From contig NZ_JAJIUJ010000049.1 of NCBI RefSeq assembly GCF_020880415.1, forward strand, positions 1 to 64,000: a stretch of DNA of 64,000 nucleotides, in the 5' to 3' direction. The stretch's first letter is position 1; every line of letters starts with the position of its first letter. Made by a program: the position numbers and the translations under genes. This document shows, piece by piece, positions 1 through 9,300 of the stretch. The stretch is from Xanthomonas euvesicatoria pv. euvesicatoria (lineage in GTDB: Bacteria; Pseudomonadota; Gammaproteobacteria; Xanthomonadales; Xanthomonadaceae). The notes below the pieces were generated by a model that was given only the letters and a program-made list of their open reading frames with translations, searched no databases and was not told where the DNA came from.

Positions 1-98
1 CTGCTCCAAGACTTCGCACCGAAGTGTTCGATTACATCGAGATGTAATACAAGCCGATCGAGGGTCGGCAGGGATCCGTAAAAAAAGCAAAAAAGTGA
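1..98 (+). pseudogene. 3' remnant of an IS3-type transposase (OrfB)
   Basis: Reading from base 3, the frame gives RLRTEVFDYIEM followed by an in-frame TAA at 45-47, then YKPIEG and a basic tail to a TGA at 96-98. The motif FDYIExxY followed by a basic tail is what the C-terminal end of IS3-family OrfB transposases looks like. Here a tyrosine codon appears to have become a stop and the downstream residues no longer match the family. The 5' part lies outside the window. I infer a decayed insertion sequence that marks the left edge of the xopJ island. Confidence 0.6.
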
Positions 99-180
99 TC
101 TAAATTGCTGTCAGAAAAGGATTTTTCAAGAATCCCTGCCAAGCCTCTTATAGAGGCTCGAGAATCCCGCGCGTCAATGC

Positions 181-241
181 TTCGTCGTCACAGCTATGAC
201 TTCGGTGAGCCAGCGCGAATCGGAGAGATTCTCGCCAAACT
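181..241 (+). promoter_or_regulatory. PIP box and -10 element for xopJ (HrpX regulon)
   Basis: TTCGT at 181-185 and TTCGG at 201-205 are separated by exactly 15 bases, matching the TTCGB-N15-TTCGB plant-inducible promoter consensus. After a 30-base spacer, CAAACT at 236-241 matches the YANNNT -10 element expected 30-32 bases downstream. The effector ATG follows at 271 with GGAG at 261-264. From knowledge of Xanthomonas, this arrangement indicates activation by the AraC-type regulator HrpX under HrpG. Confidence 0.85.
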
Positions 242-270
242 TGCTCCCACAGTCACTGTAGGAGATCAAC

Positions 271-1392
271 ATGGGTCTATGCGTTTCAAAGCCGAGCGTG
301 GCAGGCTCACCTGAGCATTATGCAGCCCACGTCGCAGAGCAGGCCACGCCCTCGGAAGAGGGCAGTGGGACCCCGGCTCAGGCCACGTCTTCTTACTCGG
401 CCACTGACCCAGCGTTGCAGGGGCTCGCAAGACGCGGCAAGAAAGTTGACCTTTCTCGTAGCGGCCTGCCTGAGCGAGTCGCACTGAAAACCAAGCTGTT
501 AGCCAACTCCCTGTCGGATGCAAAAGATGCAGGAGTCCGCTCAAGTATAGTGAAGTACGGAGAGCGGACCTTGAAAATGTTGGCGGCGAACAAGCAGCCG
601 GATGAGGCGCTTCTGAAGCTCGACATCAAAAATCTGCCGGCCTTAGCCTCGGTGTACAACCGTCGTTACCCTGGATTGAACATCCAGCACTTTGACTCGC
701 CTATTGACTTCTTGCAGTCTTTGTCCGAGCAAACCACCTCAGTAGTTTCCCAGCGTGCCGTTCTTCGACTAGAACGTGATGGTGAACATCACGTGGCAGC
801 GGATGTTCGACGGAGACCTAATGGCGAAGCAAGCGTAATCGTACTGGAGCCGGCGAGACTGCTCACTTTCGTGACCGGCCATACCCAACTGCGGCGTCAG
901 GCCCTGTCCCAGCTCGGTGAAAATGCCAAATTTGCGTTCATTCAGGTGGGGGCACAGAAGTCTGCAGCGGACTGCCTGATGTTCGATCTGCATTTCGCTT
1001 TGCACGCTCACCAGCACTCATCCCTGTTCGATCAGTGGCATGACAACATGGTCAACCACGGGACGATTGATCCATACGGGCAAGGCGCGGCTTCGCCCGA
1101 CGCGCTCTTGGAAGACGCTGGAGTCGAACTCATGCTCGGAGAACAGATGCTGCCCGCCATCTTCTATAAGCACACGCACAGCAGCGGCGTGGTAGAAGAA
1201 GTGGACCGATCCCAACCAGGAAGTGCCTACACGGATGTCAGCACAAGCGGACGCCAGCAGCAACATGAATCGCTGGAGCAACGAGTTCAGGCCTTCCGCG
1301 TAGATCGAGGTTACAGCGCGTCGATCGAGACGTCGCGCGCCACAAAGATTCGATCAGCACTGGAGACAGCTATCTCTGATCGCCAGTCATAG
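271..1392 (+). CDS. xopJ: Type III effector XopJ (YopJ-family acetyltransferase/protease)
   Basis: This 373-residue protein is a type III effector of the YopJ/AvrRxv family (clan CE Cys enzymes), delivered into plant cells. The N-terminus MGLCVSKP is an N-myristoylation signal (Gly2) with a nearby Cys4, which predicts plasma-membrane targeting. The catalytic triad is in place: H174, E193 and C235 (in AADCLMFD), with spacing close to that of YopJ (H109/E128/C172). Residue C235 and the Gly2 start agree with what is known of XopJ in pepper and tomato pathogens, where it targets the proteasome subunit RPT6. A GGAG ribosome site lies 6 bases before the ATG, and a perfect PIP promoter lies upstream. 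It stands alone, with IS debris on one side and a repeat array on the other, so acquisition by transfer is likely. It appears intact. Confidence 0.92.
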   Translation: MGLCVSKPSVAGSPEHYAAHVAEQATPSEEGSGTPAQATSSYSATDPALQGLARRGKKVDLSRSGLPERVALKTKLLANSLSDAKDAGVRSSIVKYGERTLKMLAANKQPDEALLKLDIKNLPALASVYNRRYPGLNIQHFDSPIDFLQSLSEQTTSVVSQRAVLRLERDGEHHVAADVRRRPNGEASVIVLEPARLLTFVTGHTQLRRQALSQLGENAKFAFIQVGAQKSAADCLMFDLHFALHAHQHSSLFDQWHDNMVNHGTIDPYGQGAASPDALLEDAGVELMLGEQMLPAIFYKHTHSSGVVEEVDRSQPGSAYTDVSTSGRQQQHESLEQRVQAFRVDRGYSASIETSRATKIRSALETAISDRQS

Positions 1393-1694
1393 GCAAATGG
1401 TGAACTTGATGTCCGGGCTGCGCGCGGCGATGGTCGCGTAGGTCGGCTCTCTTTGCCGCGACGACGGGGGGGGGGGCGCAGATATATTGCTGCGACTTCA
1501 CTCCATGGATAGCGCATGCGGTGATCGCCCATAGGCTCCGTGAGAATCCCTCGCTAGCAGTACGCGGCCGCGCAGTCCTCCCGCAGGCGGCGCTGGGCGC
1601 TCTGTAACCGCTGCCTCTGACCAGCAGCAGGCCAGCCGGTGCTGTGCGAGTTGCATCCTCCTTGCCTGCCTGCGCTGACTTTGCAAGTCACAAC
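1393..1694. other. Gene-free spacer after xopJ, with an 11-G run
   Basis: No convincing coding frame is seen between xopJ and the repeat array. A homopolymer of 11 G at 1466-1476 is unusual and could be a slippage site or a sequencing artefact. No clear xopJ terminator is seen. Confidence 0.5.
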
Positions 1695-1782
1695 CGTCCA
1701 GCCTAAATGACGCCGCCGTCCAGTTTGACTGATAGCTTCGTCCAGTTTATTTAGTGTTAGCGTCCACTTGCTTGGCTGTATG
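1695..1782. repeat. Four CGTCCA-type repeats phased every 22 bp
   Basis: CGTCCAG begins at 1695, 1717 and 1739, and CGTCCAC at 1761: four copies at an exact 22-bp period. Copies two and three share the longer core CGTCCAGTTT. Arrays of evenly spaced transposase-binding sites of about this size are known at ends of Tn7-like and IS21-like elements. I infer an orphaned mobile-element end. The last copy overlaps the 3' end of the sensor kinase gene and contributes its final codons and stop. Confidence 0.55.
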
Positions 1783-4774
1783 TAATTTTTGCGGGAACGT
1801 GCAGTTCCACTTCGGTACCGGTGGCAACGCCATTTCGAAATGCGAGCGTGGCACCGATGCGTGCAGCGCGCTCGCGCATGCCGGCCAATCCCCAGTGACC
1901 GGGCCGCACGCCCGCGGCAAGCACTTCGGTCGCGATGCCGCGGCCATCATCACTGATACACAGGCGCAACGCCTTGGCGCCGTAATGCAGTTCGAGCGTT
2001 ACGGTGCCCGCCTGTGCATGGTTGAACGCATTGATGAGGGCCTCGCGTCCGATGCCGAACATCTCGTCATGTACCAGTGGATCGAGCGGTCTCTGCGTAC
2101 CTTCGACGCGCATCTGGAAGTTCGGTGCAGCGTCGTGCATCAGGTCAGCGCCCACGCTGGCCAACGCCTGCGGAAAGTCGCTGACCGGCGCGGCAGCGGC
2201 GCGCAATCCTTGCACGCGATCACGCCCTTCGCTCAGCACATCATCGGCACGCTCGAGCGCGCCCTCCATCGCAATGCGTGCCGGCTCCTTCACGGGGAGT
2301 TTTTCGATCGCCGCCTGGAAGCGCAGGATCAGGCTTTGGATACCCTGCAACAAGGTGTCGTGCAGTTCGCGCGCGATCCGTTCGCGTTCGAGATGGCGCT
2401 CGGCCAGCCGCGCCTGCAAGCGTGCCTCCATAACCCGCAGTCGGCGCAGGTAAATGAGCCAAAGCAGCCCGGCTCCAACGAGCACGCATAACGTCAAGAA
2501 CCAGCTCGTCAGATAGAAGGGCGGTGGAATCTGGATCTCCATCGCTGCACCCTGCGTGTTCCAGACCCCGTCCTCGTTGGCGGCAAGAACGCGAAATCGA
2601 TAGTGGCCAGGACGCAGATTGGTATAGATCGCCTCGCGCCGCGTGCCGGCGTCTTGCCAACCCTGATCGACGCCTTCGAGCCGATAGCGAAACCGCACCC
2701 GTTCTGGAATCGAAAGGCTCAGCGCGGCGTAGGCGATGCGTAGTTGTTGTGCACCGACGGGCAATTGCAGCAACGCTCCGGGCAAAAACGGACGACCATC
2801 CACCTCCACAGCATGCAGATACACCGGCGGTGGCAACGGATTGTGGTGCAAGCGGTTGGGATCGATCCAGGCCAAACCGTTGTCGGTGGCGAACCACACC
2901 CGCCCATCGCTGGCTTCGGCTACGGTGAAGTTGGTCGGCGCCATCTGCGGGGCGCCAGGCAAGCCATCGAGATAGTCGAACCTTCGGTAACGCACCGGAT
3001 GTGTCGGATTAGCGAGCACCTGCGAGACTTCTGCAGCCGGTATGCGAATCGCCCCTTGCACATCGCTGAGCCACAGGTCACCGGAGGCAGTTTCGACCAG
3101 GCCAGAAATGCTGCCCAACGTGTCATTTTTTGCGGCAACAATCTTGGAAAAGCGCCCTTGGTGGTACAGCGCCAGTCCGAGTTCGCCGGCAACCCAAAGA
3201 TGAGGTCCGCGGCCACCGATCGCCATCACCCGGCCCACCTGAGGCCCCTGTTCGCTCGTATAGGTATGGGTTTTGCCACCTTCGATGCGGTGCAGGCGAT
3301 CGGGCAGCGTACTCAGCCAGACGCGCCCCTGGGTATCTTCGAATACCGCACTTGTGGCGCCTGCAGGATATCCGCCCGGGGTGGTGTCTTCCCATTTGCC
3401 GTCGCGGAAGTGCTTGAACCCATGGCCTCCGATGTCGGCCCACAGTCCTCCATTGCCATCGCCGTGAAGCGTGTGCAAGAACCAATCGCCTCCACGCACA
3501 CCAGCGGGCCAGGGCATCAGCACGAAACGGTCTTGATAGTAGCGCCAGAGACCAACATATCCTGGCCACCAAATGGCACCGACGGGATCACGATAGGCAC
3601 TGTCGATATTGACGACCTGCGCATGCGGAATCACTGCGTTGCCGCGGATTTGCAGCAGAGGTCTGGCCGAGAAGCTGGCAGCCCAGATATCACCGCCCTC
3701 TCCCGCCATCAGGGTGAACCCGGCGTGTCCGCCAGGTATGCTCACCGGTACAACATCGCCATGGCGGAAACGATCGACTCCCTTATCGCTGCCAAACCAA
3801 AGATTGCCTTCGCGATCCTCCAGGGCGGCAATCAGCAAATCCGAACTGAGTCCGTTTGCTTGCGTAAACACCTCGACCCTGGAAGCCGGTTTGGGTTGTT
3901 CGGGGTGGCTGATCCTGCGCAGGCCGTCACCCACGGTGGCGATCCACAGCCCGCCATCTCGGTCGAACGTGATGGCCTGCGACCCCACCCAGATTTCTTC
4001 GTCCTTGCCGACACGGCCGCTGCTTGCCAACGCGAGCGGCCGCACCGCGCGCGCTGTCTCGGCGATCCAGTGGCGTCCCGCTGCGTCCTGAGCGATTTGA
4101 GCGGCATCATTCAATCGCTGGCCCGTATCGCGGAAGACCTGCTCGCCGCGCGGCAGGAACAGCAGCTTCTCGATTCCGGCGGCCCACAGCGTGCCCGTCC
4201 GATCGACGCCCAGCACCCGCGCGCGCTCGCCTTCCGGAAAGCCCTGCACCACGCCGACCGTCTTCCAGCGTTTGCCCTCGCGGACAGCCAAACCACGCGC
4301 GGTGCCGGCCCAGATAGCCCCGTCATGATCTTGTGCGAATCCGAACACGATATCGGGTGGGAGCTCATCTTTGCCCGAATACACCTGCAAGGTCTTGTCT
4401 CTGAGACAGGCCACTGCGCCATTGCGAAAGCCGATCCAGAGATCGCCCTCTCGGGTCGCCAGCAGCGCGGTGACATTGGGCGACGGCAGCTGCGAGCCGC
4501 CAATGCTGTCGTAGCGTTCGAAGGTCACGCCATCGAAGCGGAACAAGCCGGTTGCTCCACCGATCCACAGGTAGCCATCACTGGTCTGGGCAAGCGCACG
4601 TACCTGACTCGGCGCGCCATCGCGCGCAGTCCAGGCGGTATGATGCAGCTGCGCGAGGTTGCGCTCGCGGTCGAGCGCATGCGCATTTAGCGCAAACAGC
4701 AATCCTGCGCCCGCGATGCAGCAGTGCAGGATGAAGCGCATCCATAAGGGTGTCAGACGACGCAACGCCGCCAT
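1757..4774 (-). CDS. Beta-propeller sensor histidine kinase (orphan)
   Basis: A 1005-residue hybrid-type sensor. A signal peptide at 1-34 is followed by two-component-regulator propeller repeats (motifs such as DGYLWIGGATGLFRFDG and REGDLWIGF) over roughly residues 40-640. Next come a Y_Y_Y domain near 690-750, one membrane segment near 755-780, a HisKA_3 phospho-acceptor in RIARELHDTLLQG with H805, and a HATPase domain to the end (NAFNHAQ, DDGRG). The periplasmic propeller probably senses a carbohydrate-like or envelope ligand, and the cytoplasmic part would phosphorylate a NarL-type regulator. It is a paralogue of the kinase at 6363-9452, but it is separated from the regulator gene by a membrane-protein gene and has no partner of its own. 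Its last residues come from the repeat array at 1695-1782. The start is uncertain: TAGGAG abuts the chosen ATG, and an ATG at 4741 is an alternative. Confidence 0.88.
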   Translation of the reverse strand: MAALRRLTPLWMRFILHCCIAGAGLLFALNAHALDRERNLAQLHHTAWTARDGAPSQVRALAQTSDGYLWIGGATGLFRFDGVTFERYDSIGGSQLPSPNVTALLATREGDLWIGFRNGAVACLRDKTLQVYSGKDELPPDIVFGFAQDHDGAIWAGTARGLAVREGKRWKTVGVVQGFPEGERARVLGVDRTGTLWAAGIEKLLFLPRGEQVFRDTGQRLNDAAQIAQDAAGRHWIAETARAVRPLALASSGRVGKDEEIWVGSQAITFDRDGGLWIATVGDGLRRISHPEQPKPASRVEVFTQANGLSSDLLIAALEDREGNLWFGSDKGVDRFRHGDVVPVSIPGGHAGFTLMAGEGGDIWAASFSARPLLQIRGNAVIPHAQVVNIDSAYRDPVGAIWWPGYVGLWRYYQDRFVLMPWPAGVRGGDWFLHTLHGDGNGGLWADIGGHGFKHFRDGKWEDTTPGGYPAGATSAVFEDTQGRVWLSTLPDRLHRIEGGKTHTYTSEQGPQVGRVMAIGGRGPHLWVAGELGLALYHQGRFSKIVAAKNDTLGSISGLVETASGDLWLSDVQGAIRIPAAEVSQVLANPTHPVRYRRFDYLDGLPGAPQMAPTNFTVAEASDGRVWFATDNGLAWIDPNRLHHNPLPPPVYLHAVEVDGRPFLPGALLQLPVGAQQLRIAYAALSLSIPERVRFRYRLEGVDQGWQDAGTRREAIYTNLRPGHYRFRVLAANEDGVWNTQGAAMEIQIPPPFYLTSWFLTLCVLVGAGLLWLIYLRRLRVMEARLQARLAERHLERERIARELHDTLLQGIQSLILRFQAAIEKLPVKEPARIAMEGALERADDVLSEGRDRVQGLRAAAAPVSDFPQALASVGADLMHDAAPNFQMRVEGTQRPLDPLVHDEMFGIGREALINAFNHAQAGTVTLELHYGAKALRLCISDDGRGIATEVLAAGVRPGHWGLAGMRERAARIGATLAFRNGVATGTEVELHVPAKITYSQASGR

Positions 4775-5195
4775 CTCCTATCTCAGGGTGGATAGACCAG
4801 GCCCACTCCGAATCGGAGAGCGTTCTGCAGCCCTGGCCTCTCGCGTCGATCGCGGTGATGGCCAAAGCGCTTCTGTGCGTCACGGGCTGCGTGACTGTAT
4901 CTCATGCCGCCGGATTACGTGATATCACCAAAAGCCCTTGACTTGATAGCAAGCTCAAGCGCATTGCAAGATTGCAAGAGTTACCCGTGTAAAGCCAGTG
5001 AGTCGGGCATGGTCGACCATCTCCAGCTCAATCGTTTATCACCTGGCATGTGCGTGGTTCACCGCCTCAACGTTGGCGAAGCAGTGTCAGATGCGTTGTA
5101 ATTCAAAGCAAAGCATGCCGACGTGACCGGACTCTCCGTAGGTAGGCATGTCCACCTCGCCCTGGTCGACATGGGGGCGCATTGAATGGCCCTGA
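4775..5195. other. Intergenic region upstream of the orphan propeller kinase
   Basis: About 420 bases without a supported gene. It should contain the promoter for the minus-strand kinase, but I see no clear operator or hairpin. Confidence 0.4.
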
Positions 5196-5582
5196 TCAGC
5201 CTGGCGTTCGATGCGCGACACGGCGCCGCTGGTGATGGACAAGCACGGTAAACAGTCCAAGCAGTCCGCCAAGGCAGGTCGCCAGCAGAGGCAGATGCGT
5301 CGGCATATAGGCCCCCCGATCGCGGTAGCTTTCTGGATAAAACGAGGGTTCCAGCAACCACCAGGCGACGCCGCCGCCGAGCAGCAGCGCGCAGAGCGCG
5401 GTCTGCAGCTTGACTGCAGGCGCAGCGACATAGGCAAGAATGACAACCGCCAGCGCGGCGCTGAAGCCTGCGCCAGGAAGATGCCAGACGCCAACCACTG
5501 CGGTCGACAGACTGCCGAGGACGCCGGCAATGAGAAAGCCGCCCAAGAGGATCGGCAGTAGCAATAACCAACGCAGCGCCAT
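5196..5582 (-). CDS. Small integral membrane protein, unknown function
   Basis: 128 residues with about four hydrophobic segments: roughly 4-32, 38-55, 62-82 and 97-115. The last is followed by a basic C-terminus (HHQRRRVAHR). I do not recognise the family. An AAGGAAAG ribosome site lies just before the ATG. It sits between two genes for two-component systems on the same strand, about 140 bases downstream of the response regulator. It could be co-transcribed with that regulator, but nothing in the sequence ties it to signalling. Confidence 0.65.
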   Translation of the reverse strand: MALRWLLLLPILLGGFLIAGVLGSLSTAVVGVWHLPGAGFSAALAVVILAYVAAPAVKLQTALCALLLGGGVAWWLLEPSFYPESYRDRGAYMPTHLPLLATCLGGLLGLFTVLVHHQRRRVAHRTPG

Positions 5583-5721
5583 GATCTTTCCTTATGCCTT
5601 TGACCGTTAGGCGCCGCCCTCACGCCTAGGTGGAGTCGTCTTGCAGAGCAAGGCCCCTTCGCCTTGCCTCCATCTTGTTCTGGTGACCGATGGGTTGCAG
5701 GCGACGCAAGATCGCCCCGAT

Positions 5722-6366
5722 TCACACCTCGAGAATGCCGCGTTTGAGGGCGAGTAACACCGCGTGCGTACGGTCCTTGGCACCAAGCTTGGACAGGATG
5801 CGCTTCATATGCGCTTTCACCGTGCCCTCGGTGACGCTGAGGCTTTCGGCGATTTCCCGATTCGCGTTGCCACGCGCCAGCTCTCGCAAGACTTCCATCT
5901 CGCGTGGTGACAGGTCGTCCTCGCCGGCATGCTGTGCCAGTTCCATAGCGATTTCCGCAGGCACCACACGCCGCCCTGCGTGGACTGCGCGGATCGTATC
6001 GCGCAATTCCTTGCGCATCATTCCCTTGAGCATGAAGCCCCTGGCTCCACTCTTGAGCGCGCTCATCGCCTGCGCGTCGCCGCGGTAGGTGGTCAGAATC
6101 ACGATGCGCGCTTCCGGCCATTCGCTGAGGATGCCGCGCAGCGCTTCCAGCCCGCCCATGCCAGGCATCTGCAGATCCATCAGCGTGACGTCCGGCCCAT
6201 GCACGCGAAACTGTTCGATCGCCTCGCGGCCGTTTGTGGCCTCGGCGATCAAGGCGATGTCCGGCTGCTCGCTCAACGCGGCCTTGATGCCGTCGAGCAG
6301 CAGCGGATGGTCGTCAACGGCCATGACGGTAATCAACGCTGGCGAGGTGTCTCTAGCCCGATTCAC
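5722..6366 (-). CDS. NarL/FixJ-type response regulator
   Basis: 214 residues. The N-terminal receiver has the acidic pair D18-D19, phospho-acceptor D64 in LMDLQMPG, the conserved TT pair in ILTTYRG and lysine in FMLKG. The C-terminal LuxR-type helix-turn-helix is in LSPREMEVLRELARGNANREIAESL, followed by TVKAHMKRILSKL. The start codon is GTG, and it overlaps the stop of the upstream kinase as GTGA, so translation is coupled. It is the evident partner of the propeller kinase at 6363-9452 and may also serve the orphan kinase at 1757-4774. It probably acts as a DNA-binding transcriptional activator; its targets are unknown. Confidence 0.92.
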   Translation of the reverse strand: MNRARDTSPALITVMAVDDHPLLLDGIKAALSEQPDIALIAEATNGREAIEQFRVHGPDVTLMDLQMPGMGGLEALRGILSEWPEARIVILTTYRGDAQAMSALKSGARGFMLKGMMRKELRDTIRAVHAGRRVVPAEIAMELAQHAGEDDLSPREMEVLRELARGNANREIAESLSVTEGTVKAHMKRILSKLGAKDRTHAVLLALKRGILEV

Positions 6367-9300
6367 GTCGGGTCCTCCTGATGCATGCCAAGGAGCTTGC
6401 GCCAGTTCCAGCGCCGTCTTCGGGCGTCTTTATACGCCCAGCTGCCAGGCAGCTGCAATTGCACGGTGCTCCCAACACCCGGTTTGCTCGAAATGCTGAG
6501 ATTGCCGCGCACCCTGGCGGCACGCTCGCGCAAGCCTTTCAGGCCCCAGTGCCCATCCTTGACTCCCGATAGATCGAAGCCAGATCCATCGTCGCTGACG
6601 CGTATCTCAAGTTGCCGGCGCCCGAAAACGGTGACGACCTGCACGCGGGTGGCACGCGCATGGCGGAAGGCATTGGCCATCGCTTCGCTGCCGATATGGA
6701 AGGCTTCATCCAGAACCAGCGGATCCAGTGCGCGTCGGCTGCCCTCCACCGAGGCCTGGAAGGCCACGCCATAATCGCGCGCCAGTTCGCTTCCGGACAT
6801 CGCCAATGCATCCGGCAGGTCCATGCAGACCGAAGTGCGCAATTCAGCCACCTTGTCGCGACCATCGGCCAGAATTCTGTCCGCGCGATCCAACGCATCT
6901 TCCATCAGTTCGCGTGCGCGCTCTCCGTCCGGTATCCGTTCGGCAGCCGATTGAAATCTCAGCATCAGCCCTTGCACGCCCTGCAGAAACGTATCGTGCA
7001 AATCGCGTGCGATGCGCTCGCGTTCCAACAATCGCGCCTCACTTCGCCATTGTAGCTTTGCCTTGACCTGGCGCATGCGCAGGAAAAACAGCACCCATAG
7101 GGCGCAGGCGATCGCTGCAATGCACAGGGCCAGGAAGGTGCGTGACTGCACGAAGGTGGGCGGAACGACAAAGTCCACGCTTGCGCCAGCGTTGTTCCAA
7201 ACCCCCGACTCGTTTGCTGCAACAACCTCGAAACGATAGTTCCCGGGGCGCAGACCGGTGAAAAAGGCCTCGCGCCTGGTGCCTACGTCTTCCCAGCCCA
7301 TGGCCGATCCTTTTAGGCGATAGCGGAACTGCACGCGTTCGGGCATGGTGAAACTGGGTGCGGTATAGGCGAGCTGAATCACCCGCGGCTTGGTAGGCAG
7401 CGCTATCACTGAGCGACTCTGTCCTTCGATACTGGTGCGCTGGCCATCCACCGTGATGGATTTTAGGTAGACGTTGGGCGTCACCATATTGCGTGGCAGT
7501 GGCCCCGGCGCAAGCGTAACCACGCCGCTGGAGGTCGTGAACCACAACCGTCCATCAGTACTTTCGATGGCAGTTGGCCATGTGCTCAGGAGCTGTACGG
7601 CACCTGGAAAGCCATCGTTGTGGTCGAACAGCCTGGACCTTGCCAGATGTGCCGGGTTTGCCACGATATTGCGAACTTCATTTGCATCGATGAAGACCGC
7701 GCCATCGCTGGTGTTCAACCACAGTTCCCCCCCTGCCCGCTGGATGAGCCCGGCGATGCTGCCGAACCGAAGTCCTTCGCTGTTGAGTACCGAGTGAAAC
7801 CGCTTGCCATCGAAACGAGCGAGGCCTTTTTCGCCGCCGATCCAGACATCGCGACCCGACACGGCCATGACCTGCACCGGGCCTGTCGCCAACCCATCCG
7901 CAGCGCTGTATACCCTAACTTGGTCGCCATCGACGACCGCCAGGCGATTGTGCACATAGCCAAGCCAGAGCCGCCCAGCTGCATCCACGGTCATCGATGT
8001 CGCCGGCTCGCGCGGCAACGCGGCCAACCCGCCCCACAGCATCCAGCGATTGTCGACGACCCGGTACACGCCTCCCCGGATCACCGACACCCAGAGCGTG
8101 CCATCCTTCTGGCTGGCAATCGCCTGGATGCCGCTGGCTTTGTGTGTGTGCTGGGGACGCCATTCGACAAGTCCCTTGCTGCTGCTGCGATAAATGGAAC
8201 TGTGGCGTCCACCCAGCCATAAGGTGCCGTTGTGATCCCGGTGCAGGGCTGAAAAGTTCTCATGGGACGACGGCAGCGATTCTTGCCTTAATCCGTCCCG
8301 TAATCGGTGCAGTCCATGGTCCGAATCACTGACCCAGATCGAGCCATCTCCCGCTGCAGTCAATGCCGCGCCGCGTGAAGCGCGCTCAAGCCCAACTCGC
8401 AAGAAGGCAGAGCTACGAAATCGCGACAACCCACCATCAGAGATCACCCAGGCGTTGCCTTCGCGGTCCTGCATGAGCGCGATCGGCGTCTCGCCCAACA
8501 GACGGATGGGGGCAGTGACGTCTTTGCTCGCCGGGGTGCTCTGTGTTGCCGTGCGGTCTTGTCGGAGCAGTGGAACCCGCTTGAGGCCATTGGAGGACGC
8601 ATGCCAAAGCATGCGATCGCGGTCGATCATCAATACCAGCAGCTCAGCGGCAGACTCGGGAAAGTTCTGCCAGGTCATTGCCAATGCGTTTCCGACCTGC
8701 GGGGCTTTCAGCTCACTGAGCCCTAATCGATGCTGCGCCAACCAGACCTGCCCATCCGGCGATTTCAGCAAGTAACTCCATTTGGTATCGTTCGCCTGCC
8801 TCAGGCCAAGTTCGAAGTGACGCTCTCCACGCCGGCGAAAGTACAGCGAATCGTCCGTATAAGCCCACAGCGTGCCCGCGCCGTCGAGTTCCAGCTGGTT
8901 GACTTGCACCGGCGGAAACTGCCAGGCCGTTTCCGCCTGCGTCCACCGCCCGCCTTCTAACCGGAACAAGCCGCGTGAGGTCCCGATCCACATGCGGCCG
9001 CCATCCTCGGCAAAGCTCATCGCCGTGTTAGGTGGCAAGCCATCCTGAGTGGAATAGTGCTGCGATGTTCCATCCTCACCGATGAAGCTGGCGCCGCCGA
9101 ACAGATAGCCGACCCACAAACCCCCCGCTGGCCTTGCCCACAGTGCATAGATTTGAGATGTCGGCAAAGGAACGCCGGCAACCTGCTGGACGCGTTCGAA
9201 CTCGACCCCATCGAATCGGAACAAGCCTCCACTGGCGACAACCCAGATATAGCCATCGCGCGTCTGGGTCATGGCGATCATGCCGCTCGGCGCGCCGGTC

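Noticed and set aside
13-31. TTCGC and TTCGA pair near the window start as a second PIP box
   Set aside because: The spacer is only 9 bases and the second half-site ends in A, so it does not fit TTCGB-N15-TTCGB.
1695-1782. CRISPR array
   Set aside because: Repeats share only 6-10 bases with a 22-bp period and no cas genes; the pattern is too short for repeat-spacer units.
2744-4690. Long plus-strand frame opposite the orphan propeller kinase
   Set aside because: No motif and it sits wholly within the kinase gene on the opposite strand.
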